Source: Anastrepha obliqua (Eukaryota; Arthropoda; Insecta; Diptera; Tephritidae). From it: a stretch of DNA of 64,000 nucleotides. Of the stretch, positions 53,641 through 61,849 are shown piece after piece (the first letter of the stretch is position 1; each line of letters begins with the position of its first letter). A program made the position numbers and the translations under genes. The stretch is taken from assembly GCF_027943255.1 (NCBI RefSeq), contig NC_072897.1, positions 57,188,406 to 57,252,405 on the forward strand, in the 5' to 3' direction. Below the pieces are notes generated by a model, which ran no database searches, was not told the DNA's origin, and was given only the letters and a program-made list of their open reading frames with translations.

Positions 53641-56600
53641 TTTTGAAGCCTTTTCTTGTTGTGGTATTCTAACATTTTTTCCTGATTATTTTTTAATATA
53701 TCCCTTATATTCTCATGCTTCTCTTTATTAAACAAAATATTACAAGGTTGTTTACCTGTTACTGAATGTATAGTTTTATTATACTGCTGCACCGCCCTCA
53801 TAATTGATTCGAAATCACTAACTAAACTGTGTTCCTCTTTTAAACATCGAGATATTTCTATAAGTGTGGAATGAACCCTTTCTATTTGACCATTACTCGT
53901 GCTATGACGTGGTGTGCAATAATAGATTTGTATGTTGAGTCTTTCCATTAAAGACCTGAATTGTATCGTACTTAAACCTGGTTCATTATCCATAACTATA
54001 CTTTTAACATCTGGAAATGTTTGCAGAAGTTCCAAAATTTTTTCCTCCAAATTAAGCTTATCCCCAATATATTTTACAATTAAATATTTAGAATAAGAAT
54101 CTATACAAGTTAAAAATTTTAATTTTTGCGCGAAAAAAATATCAATATGGAGTTGTTCTCCCTCTCTTTCCGGAATAGGTGCCTCTCCTATCGGAATAAG
54201 TTTTGGGTGCCTTTCATATTTATTACTGTTGCATATGTTACAATTTTTTACATATTGCTTGAACTGTTTTATCATCAATGGCCAATAATATTGTTGCCTA
54301 ATTTGGGCCAAATTTTCCCTATAATTTCTATGTGCCCTATTGTGAGTTTGTTCAATAATCGCTCCCTGATCCTCTCTATTAGTAATATCGTTTGGGAACA
54401 ATTTCGTATGAAAAAATTTTACAGTTGGAAATGCCTCCCTCAATACGTTCTTTATTTCGTAAAGCACCTCAGGTGAGCAATATATTCCCGTAACCAACTT
54501 TGGGTTAATATATTCTTTTAAAACTCCAACAATATTTTCCGGTATGTCGTATTCGATCAAAAATCGTTTATTATTAAAATGAGAAATTGTCTCTAACACG
54601 GTTATTTTCGCCCCGTTATCTATCAAAATTTGTTGCTTAAAATGATTTAATGGCTTTTTTGTTTCATGAATCTGATATTCATTACTGCTTTCAGCAGAAT
54701 GTTGTGTGTCCGCTAACGAATCACTGGACTCACTATGTTCTTTGGAATTTGTCAAATTATTAAGCATTTGTCTCGACAATGCATCAGCAACGACATTGGT
54801 TGCACCTGGCTTGTAAATAATTTTTGGAGAAAATTCTTCAATAAATGATCTCCATCTCTTAATCTTAATATTCGGATTTCTTTCCGAAATCGCAAATGAC
54901 AAAGGTTGATGATCAGTGTGTATTTCCAGATCACTAACACCGTAAAGGTAATTACGCAATGCTTTCAAAGCCCAGACTATTGCGAACAACTCTTTCTCAT
55001 TTGTAGCATAATTAAACTCCGTAGAATTTAATGTTTTTGATATAAAGACAATAGGTTTCCCCTCTTGTGACAATACTGCACCCAAAGCTACATTTGATGC
55101 ATCGGTTGTTAAAACAAATTTTTTGTTATAATCAGGTTGTGTCAATTCAACCTGTTGAGCCAGTAAATTCTTCAATTTGTCACAAGCAGCCACTCCGTCT
55201 TGATCTAGACTAACTATCTTTTTCTTTGACAAATACTGGGAAATTTTTCCGTTTTCCCCCTGCAAATGCTTAGTTAATGGCTTTGCCTCAACCGCGTAAT
55301 TGTGTATAAATTTTCTATAATAGCCTGTCAGCCCCAAAAATCCCCGCAATTGAAGCAATGTCTTTGGTATAGGATAATTCTGTATGGCTTCAACCTTTCT
55401 TGGGTCCGTTTTGATTATATTCTTTGCCACTATATATCCCAAAAATTCCACCTCTCTTTGGTAGAACTTAGATTTTTCAGAGGATATTTTCATATTTGCC
55501 TCCCTTAATATATTAATTACCAAACTCAAATGTTTTTTATGGTCTTCCAAATTTTTTGAAAAAATTATAACATCGTCGACATAAACGTGACAAAACTTTC
55601 CAATATATTCTCTTAATACATTATCCATAGCCCGTTGAAAAATACTTGGTGCATTTTTCAATCCGAACGGCATTCGTAGGAATTCGTACTTCCCGTTATT
55701 TACCGAAAATGCCGTTTTCTCTATATCACCTTCTTTCATTAATATCTGGTAAAATCCAGACTCCAAATCTATTGTAGAAAAATAATTAGACTTTCCCAAA
55801 TTTGAAAGTATAACCTCTGGATTAGGCATTGGGTACCTATCAGATGTGGTTTTTTCATTAATTTTTTTGAAATCGATGACCAATCTCAATTTAGGACTTC
55901 CGTCATCATTTACTCCTTTCTTTGGAACCACCCATACTGGAGAATTGTATGGACTTTTACTTTCCCTAATTATATTCTTTTGCAACAGGCTTTGAACCTC
56001 ATTATTAACAAAATCATTCACTGACATTGGGTAAGGGTATTGTTTTGACCAAATTGGCCTTTCTTCAAAAGTTCGTATTTCCGCCTTTACGTCGGTACGA
56101 AAAGGTAAATCTAAATTAACATCACTATGTGTTATTGAAATTTCCTCAATCACCTTATTTTGCAACCCTTCGATCGACTCCCCTTTCCTATCTACTTCAA
56201 AGGATATCTTTGAGGACTCCGACCTTAAATTATTCAATGAATTTCCAATTTGGGAATCTTCATTCTTATCTTGATTTTTAAATTTTTTTATTTTCGCGGT
56301 ATCTACCTCAGCAAAAGTTTTAGGAGTTAGGTTTTCCGATATATTTTTTTGCAAATTTTTATTATCTTTTTTGTTTCTAGTATAATTTTTGTCAGGCCCC
56401 TTTTGACCTTTTTTCCCTACTAGTTTCTGATTAATTTTCTTCACACCGTTTTTGGTATTTCTTTCATTATTTTTCCCTTTTGGTTTATTGATAATATTTT
56501 CGACAGACGTTTCAGGACCTTCTTGTCCCGAGGGGTTTGGTATATCAAAATCATCAAGAAAATGAATTTTTTCTGTTTTGTTATTACCATAGATCAACAC

Positions 56601-56915
56601 CCGATTTGGAATATCAATCTTGGCTTCGATTTTACTCAAGAAATTGATTCCAATTAAGAGATCACTTTCTAAATTTTCAATCTCGTAAAATCGCTCCTGA
56701 GCATCAAATAAATTGATATTATGGAAAAAGTTTATGATGGTCGAACCATGAATGGTTCTTACCCTCTTCTTATTTTCTAAAACATTTTTGTTTACATAGA
56801 GCCCGGCCCGTATATATGAGCTTGTTGCTCCCGTATCAATTAAGATTTTGAAGATTTGCCCCGTCTTCCTATCCGTCTTGACAATGTAGGGCAAATCAGA
56901 CCTTACTCTAAAAAA
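53583..56915 (-). CDS. pol: Family C Pol: protease, RT, RNase H, integrase (about 1110 codons, near intact)
   Basis: It is entered by a -1 shift at 56909-56915. Numbering starts at MPYIVKTD (56894). The protease active site is LIDTGATSS (18-26). A lysine-rich spacer covers 130-250. RT includes NSPVWVVPKKG, motif A STIDLESG (D376) and YVDD (438-441). RNase H has LTTDAS (D598), NEKEL and HTDHQP (659-664). The integrase zinc region is H851, H855, C885 and C888, and its catalytic core is D918, D969 and E1005 with 35 residues between the last two. All catalytic residues seen are intact. The ORF ends early (NEIN at 53583) because of a one-base shift about 20 codons earlier, replacing the basic C-terminal tail. 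Confidence 0.92.
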   Translation of the reverse strand, partial: FFRVRSDLPYIVKTDRKTGQIFKILIDTGATSSYIRAGLYVNKNVLENKKRVRTIHGSTIINFFHNINLFDAQERFYEIENLESDLLIGINFLSKIEAKIDIPNRVLIYGNNKTEKIHFLDDFDIPNPSGQEGPETSVENIINKPKGKNNERNTKNGVKKINQKLVGKKGQKGPDKNYTRNKKDNKNLQKNISENLTPKTFAEVDTAKIKKFKNQDKNEDSQIGNSLNNLRSESSKISFEVDRKGESIEGLQNKVIEEISITHSDVNLDLPFRTDVKAEIRTFEERPIWSKQYPYPMSVNDFVNNEVQSLLQKNIIRESKSPYNSPVWVVPKKGVNDDGSPKLRLVIDFKKINEKTTSDRYPMPNPEVILSNLGKSNYFSTIDLESGFYQILMKEGDIEKTAFSVNNGKYEFLRMPFGLKNAPSIFQRAMDNVLREYIGKFCHVYVDDVIIFSKNLEDHKKHLSLVINILREANMKISSEKSKFYQREVEFLGYIVAKNIIKTDPRKVEAIQNYPIPKTLLQLRGFLGLTGYYRKFIHNYAVEAKPLTKHLQGENGKISQYLSKKKIVSLDQDGVAACDKLKNLLAQQVELTQPDYNKKFVLTTDASNVALGAVLSQEGKPIVFISKTLNSTEFNYATNEKELFAIVWALKALRNYLYGVSDLEIHTDHQPLSFAISERNPNIKIKRWRSFIEEFSPKIIYKPGATNVVADALSRQMLNNLTNSKEHSESSDSLADTQHSAESSNEYQIHETKKPLNHFKQQILIDNGAKITVLETISHFNNKRFLIEYDIPENIVGVLKEYINPKLVTGIYCSPEVLYEIKNVLREAFPTVKFFHTKLFPNDITNREDQGAIIEQTHNRAHRNYRENLAQIRQQYYWPLMIKQFKQYVKNCNICNSNKYERHPKLIPIGEAPIPEREGEQLHIDIFFAQKLKFLTCIDSYSKYLIVKYIGDKLNLEEKILELLQTFPDVKSIVMDNEPGLSTIQFRSLMERLNIQIYYCTPRHSTSNGQIERVHSTLIEISRCLKEEHSLVSDFESIMRAVQQYNKTIHSVTGKQPCNILFNKEKHENIRDILKNNQEKMLEYHNKKRLQKITIGVKLYMKKYMGNEIN

Positions 56916-58024
56916 TGATTTTCTCCCATGTTATTAATTCTTTGCACCTTCTGTTGAGGTTGCGTACTTATTTGCGCACTATTATTCGACCTCTTTGGCA
57001 CAGCATTTGCTTGATAATTATAATTGGTCTGCCAATTATTTCTATTGCCTCTCACCTGTTGCTGGTACGTTTGTACCGGTTTGGGAATATTTGTGATCTG
57101 TAATGATGGATCAACGTCCATTGGCTCTGGACGATTTTGCTTGACCTCATTTGCTGGGGTATTCCTTGGTGGATACCTTAAATTGTTCAGAAAATTCGCA
57201 CCCCTACGAACGCCCTGAGGAGCGTTTCTGTTTATTGTAATATTATTATTACTATTATTATAACTCCTTGAAAAATGCAATGCGAATTGTGCTCGCATTT
57301 GATTGGCATCGAGCTCCTGCGCCTTGGCAAGAGCATTTGGTAAGTCACGTGGTGCCAACGTGAAGAGGATCTGGTCCAACGGAGGGTTAAGACCTGTAAT
57401 GAAAGTTCGAAGAGCTGTTTCCCTGTTTTTGGTATTAAGCTCCTTTGTAATTGCGGAATTCGTTCCGTGCGTCATTATCGTTTTGTTAATTAATAACGTC
57501 AGTTTTTTATTGACCTCGTTGTAGAACTCTATTAGGGTACCAGGTCCTTGCCTAAGCACACTCATTTCCTGTTCTATTATGTGACACGGCCTCTTATCAG
57601 CGAAGGCAAAATCTAGCCTACTCAGAATTGCATCGAAATTAAGAACCGTACCGTGGTTCGTTAAAATATTGTTAGCGTCCTGCGTAATTTTGTTACGCAA
57701 GATAGTCAAGGCAGCAAAATATTTTTTGCTTCCCCTAGTATACAATGACATTGAATTGTTAGCAGCCTCGCGCCAGCTAACATAATTCTTGATTTTTCCT
57801 CGAAATTCAGGAAGAGATTTTATGACGTCTAAACTTTCCTCACAATTGATTTTTGAATCTATTGATTCTGTAGTATATTCAGCAACATTGTCGGAATTAC
57901 TTAAAGCCTGCAACTGACGTCTAACTTGTTCTACCTCGCTACGCAGCGAGGCGGTGCTAGCAGCTATAAGTCGCGACACAACATCCATATTGGACGTGCT
58001 ATTGTTATTATTCACTATAGACAT
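56903..58024 (-). CDS. gag: Family C Gag (373 residues, intact)
   Basis: This is a structural polyprotein. The ATG at 58024 (MSIVNNNN) is preferred; the open frame extends 7 codons upstream without another ATG. The capsid-like region (about residues 75-240) includes SKKYFAALTILRNKI and RQGPGTLIEFYNEVNKKL. The C-terminal 120 residues are rich in N, Q, P and R without zinc knuckles. It ends ENHFLE at TAA 56903, with the frameshift heptamer two codons before the stop. It is close to family B Gag throughout. Confidence 0.9.
   Translation of the reverse strand: MSIVNNNNSTSNMDVVSRLIAASTASLRSEVEQVRRQLQALSNSDNVAEYTTESIDSKINCEESLDVIKSLPEFRGKIKNYVSWREAANNSMSLYTRGSKKYFAALTILRNKITQDANNILTNHGTVLNFDAILSRLDFAFADKRPCHIIEQEMSVLRQGPGTLIEFYNEVNKKLTLLINKTIMTHGTNSAITKELNTKNRETALRTFITGLNPPLDQILFTLAPRDLPNALAKAQELDANQMRAQFALHFSRSYNNSNNNITINRNAPQGVRRGANFLNNLRYPPRNTPANEVKQNRPEPMDVDPSLQITNIPKPVQTYQQQVRGNRNNWQTNYNYQANAVPKRSNNSAQISTQPQQKVQRINNMGENHFLE
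56909..56915 (-). promoter_or_regulatory. -1 ribosomal frameshift site T TTT TTA (family C)
   Basis: The gag codons CAT TTT TTA GAG TAA contain the heptamer. A -1 slip reads FFRVRSDLPYIVKT into the protease. Slipping just before the gag stop at the same spot as in family B makes this the likely expression route for pol. Confidence 0.78.
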
Positions 58025-58719
58025 ATCTGCAAATCTACTTCTCAACTCTTCCAGCTTTATTTTTGGTAAAATTTGAAAAATTTTTAATCACTTCCTTATT
58101 TTTTACACAATTTTTGTGGTTTTCTTTACACTTTTCACAATAGTGTAATTTCTCGTAACCTAAGCTACTAGGTCTATTGCCCATATGCTATATTTATAAT
58201 TTACAACTTTTAATGCTTAAAAATTATTTAGTTTCTTACTCATTACTGGAAGATTCCTTCAGGTCCAACTTGGTGTTTGCTTGCTAAAGATGTTTGCATA
58301 CAGTGATTTTTCCTCTATTGAGTGCGTTTTTCCTCCTTTGCTTGTTTCCTTGTAGAATTATTATATTTTGTAGACTTGCTTGATATTTTGGTTTACTAGG
58401 ATACTTTTTGATTTTCTCCTTTTTTTCTTTTTGTTTTATTAGGATACTTTTTGGTTTTCTCCTTTTTTTTAAATTTTTTCTTTTTGTTTTATTAGGATAC
58501 TTTTTGGTTTTCTCCTTTTTTAAATTTTTTCTTTTTGTTTTATTATTTTTTAGACTTAGGATACTTTTTAGTTTTCTCCTTTTTTTAGTCTAAAAAATTT
58601 TTTTTTTTTTTTTTTCTCCCTTTTCCGATGTAGGGATACTTATTTGTTTAAATTGTGCACTGCCTTTTTACAGGCTATTATAGCACACAACTTTTATTTG
58701 GTCCACCAGAACTTAAATC
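58025..58719 (-). other. Untranslated leader of family C
   Basis: This non-coding stretch contains four imperfect copies of a T/C-rich unit (around TTAGGATACTTTTTGGTT then TTCTCC, 58396-58590). On the coding strand these form purine-rich repeats. No ORF is present. Confidence 0.7.
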
Positions 58720-58738
58720 GCTCCTGGCAGGATCGCCA
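58720..58738 (-). other. Primer-binding site of family C (tRNA-Arg type)
   Basis: The sequence is identical to that of family B (TGGCGATCCTGCCAGGAGC on the minus strand). It overlaps the LTR by one base. Confidence 0.78.
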
Positions 58739-59167
58739 ATTATCTTTTGCTTAACTAGCAAAAGCTTTTTAAAAACACATTGTGAGTCTTCGTTGCACAC
58801 CGGATACAAACTGATCCGAAACTATATTAATCTTAATATTTATACAGAATCTGAAGCTTAAATCTTAGGTTAGTATGTCTTAATTCTATTGAAAGCGGAC
58901 CATACGTGATATGTGACATGTTTGACATTTTCGCTAAGGTAAGCGCTTATTTTTATTGTTTTCTTAATTCTATTGAAAGCGGACCATACGTGATATGTGA
59001 TGTCCACTTCTTTCATTAGCAAAGTGTCAATGACATGTTTGACACTTTCGCTAATGGTAAGTGCTTATATTTATTGTTTATTTTTTTGGGAAGTGGCTTG
59101 CGCTATTAATCTATGCTTAACTGTTTACATCCTGGGTTAGTGGTGTGTGGTATAGGAGGCGTTAACT
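58738..59167 (-). repeat. Family C 5' LTR (430 bp)
   Basis: It is identical to 52157-52586 except at about 58824, where the AATAAA of the other copy reads AATATA on the minus strand. Confidence 0.92.
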
Positions 59168-59386
59168 TGCATACAAATATGTATGTACATGCATATGCAA
59201 AATATAATTGTTTTAGCATTTGTTAGGCAGGAATTTGATCATTAGGATATTTACTCCCTAATTATTATGAAATATGATAAGGTGATGCTCGTGAGGTAGG
59301 CCATGGTTGCTTCAGTGCATACATATGCGTGCAACATTATATTTGTAAAGATGCAATTGAACTTAGTTGTCCCATATACGCAAATA
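59168..59386 (+). repeat. Dispersed repeat X, copy d, part 2
   Basis: It continues copy d after family C. AATTGTTTTAGCATTTGTTAGG and the following bases match 22722-22770 loosely. The block ATGATAAGGTGATGCTCGTG through AAAGATGCA (59274-59355) recurs at 61463-61545. Confidence 0.6.
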
Positions 59387-61309
59387 CAGCGCACGCTGGA
59401 TAACGTGAACTAATTCAAACCAAGGCAGTTCACGTTAACAAAAGTGTTCACGTTTTGGAATGCCCAAAAAGACTAAGTACATAAATTTTTTCACATTTAA
59501 ATTCACATTTTATTCTTGTTTTCGTGAACTTCTGTTTTTCTAAAACTTGAAGCACAGCTTTCTCCCTTAACAGTCTTAGCACACTCATATTATTTAGACC
59601 GACGTCTTCATGGCCAGCCCATATTAACGCCTTGTTGAAAATTTCAATTGCTTCAGTCGGCTTAATTTTCTCCAGTTGCTCTGATATGCTGTCATCATCG
59701 GATTCGTCCTCTTCGATATCTTCGTTCCATTCATGAATGGCTGGTAACTTGATTTCAATATAAAATTTTTAATAAAAAAAAGTTTTTTCAATAACCCACA
59801 TACATATCTTTGAGCATATCTGCGAACACGAACGAACCTCAGGACTTAAATTACTAAGGAGATCGACGGTGTTGCTAATCAAGGTGCGAAGTTCAGCTTC
59901 CCATTTTTTTCTTAAAACCGCCAACGGAACATTACCTTCGGGATCATCATTGTTTACCGCAAAATTTAAAATACTGTTCCAGCACTTAGCTAATGCCACC
60001 AACATGAAACCAAGCCGCATCCAAAAGATTTATAGCTGTTTTGAAGTTAACTATTTTCAACGACTCGAGCAAATCAGACTTTGTCGCTGCTATTGAAGCT
60101 AGAAGGCTGCCTCTGTAATGCAACTTAGTGATTTTTATTGCATTCTGATCCATCGGTTGAATGAGGGGAGTAAGATTTGGGGGCATAAACATTGGCGAAA
60201 TTTGCCCATTCTCCGTTGTCAGTTCAGCTTCATTTGGGTGAGAAGGAGCATTGCCGATTAAGAGGAGAGCTTTAATTGGTAAGGCTTTCTTGCTTGAAAA
60301 TAGCCGACGTCATCAAGGCGGATTTCGAGCTCTTGTAGTCGGTGAAAGTTTTTAAAGCAGCGTCGATTCTTCCCCTTTCCAATTACCAAAAACTTAAGCT
60401 TGTGGGATCCAGTGGCGTTTGAACAGCATAAAAACGTGATTCGCTGCTTCTCGGACTTTACCCCCGGGACTCTCTTCTCCAAACTTGACGCGTACGTTTT
60501 CTCTGGCAAAAGTCTCCAGAATAACCCCGACTCATCAGCATTATATAACTGATTGTTGCACAACTCCAATTCGGTCATTTTAGCTTTAAGTTTTTCTTTA
60601 AACGGATCCACTAGCTGAGGTTGCGAGGACAGTTTTTCGCCTGATATTTTAAGAAGGCGAATACCGCACCTCTTCTTGAATCCTTGGAGCCATCCATCAC
60701 TAGCGAAGAAGTTTGCTTCATTTTCTTTAAATTTTGCATGCAGTGTTTTTGCCTTTAGTTTCAACATTAGAGCACTTCGTGGCCAGATCTTATCTCGCAT
60801 TCGGATAAACCAACGATAAAGAGCTCTCTCCATTTTGGGAAACTCTGAAGAACGCAGTGCTTTTATATTTCCAGGTCCACAATACGTGTTGTTTACGCAT
60901 TTTAAAATCAACGTTATATTTCTTTGCTAAAATCGTGACAGATGAGCCTTTTTTAAAAAAGCCGATAATTTTAGCTTTTTGTTTTAATGTCAAGCACACG
61001 GGTTTTTTTAGAACTCGGTTTCACTAGAAAACATAAGACGAAACACTATTCCCAAAATTAAAACCGCGACTGAAATATTTTACTCCTTACATGCAATTAC
61101 GAATAAAATGCCTATTTTATAATTAGGTGACTCCCCAATTTCAGAATTACTTGAAATCAATGTAAACTACATTCAAATAATTGTAACGTTTATTGTTATT
61201 GTTATAGAGTTTTTTGGGTTTGTTTACGCTTTAGAGTAGTCAATGCACAAAAATGTCTGTTCACGTTTTGGGATGTTCACGCTTTAGAGCGTTCACGAGC
61301 GTGCGCTGT
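59387..61309 (-). mobile_element. pogo/Tigger-type transposon (1923 bp)
   Basis: Ends CAGCGCACGCT are inverted and flanked by TA (59385-59386 and 61310-61311). Several GTTCACGTT-type subterminal repeats lie near both ends. The minus strand carries one transposase gene with frameshifts. Confidence 0.9.
59769..60999 (-). pseudogene. pogo/Tigger transposase, broken
   Basis: The N-terminal helix-turn-helix (LTLKQKAKIIGFFKKGSSVT) is joined by a frame change near 60900 to the CENP-B-type second helix-turn-helix (FPKMERALYRWFIRMRDKIW). The DDE core follows: the first aspartate is intact in YNADESGLFW. After another frameshift near 60280 the second aspartate site reads LLIGNAPSHP, where the family has DNAPSHP. 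The third reads PLIQPMDQNAIK, intact. C-terminal helices end near 59769. The Asp-to-Gly change and frameshifts make it inactive. Confidence 0.85.
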
Positions 61310-61311
61310 AC

Positions 61312-61849
61312 GTTTTTTGAAGTTTCCTTTTATTTATTTTAAATTTGAAAGTTCAATACTATCTAGAAAATGCATACATACATTATTCCCTGTAATAAAA
61401 TGTAAACTGAAACAAAATTCGTTTGCCAAAGGAACAAATAAATGCATATTCAAATGTAAATATGATAAGGCGATGCGTCGTGAGATAGGTCATGGTTGCT
61501 GCAGTGCGTATGCACATACATATGTAACACTATGAGAATTAAAGATGCATATATATACATATACATATATCAATATACCAAAACACTGTATGATCTATGA
61601 ATTCTAGTCTAAAATTAATTTCGACTCGAAAAATTAGTAAAAATTTTCATCACAAAAAAATGTGAAGTCGTTTTAAAATGTATTTTGTTTAACTTTTTTT
61701 TTTTAATTAAATCAACAAACATTAGTTACTTTGATTTAAATAAAAAAAAAATAAAAATGCAAGCAAATTCCTTACAAAATGCTGTCGGCTATTCGTCAAT
61801 TTGATTTCATACAGAAGGCAAAAACTGAGCAGAGCCAATGTACTTGTAC
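61312..61849. repeat. AT-rich repeat stretch between the pogo element and repeat X copy c
   Basis: 61463-61545 repeats 59274-59355 with about 15 percent differences by eye, so the pogo element sits between two direct copies of an X-related block. The rest (61560-61849) has A/T runs and no gene I recognise. Confidence 0.55.

Larger units (their letters stand above)
52157..59167 (-). mobile_element. Family C errantivirus-like LTR element, very young (7011 bp)
   Basis: Two 430-bp LTRs differ by one base and are flanked by the 4-bp duplication TGCA (52153-52156 and 59168-59171). The minus strand carries the LTR, PBS, leader, intact gag, near-intact pol, a gutted env, the polypurine tract and the LTR. 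It is the sister of family B by gag, pol, PBS and env type. LTR identity implies insertion in the recent past. It probably moves without an envelope, or moved recently using proteins supplied by a relative. Confidence 0.93.
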
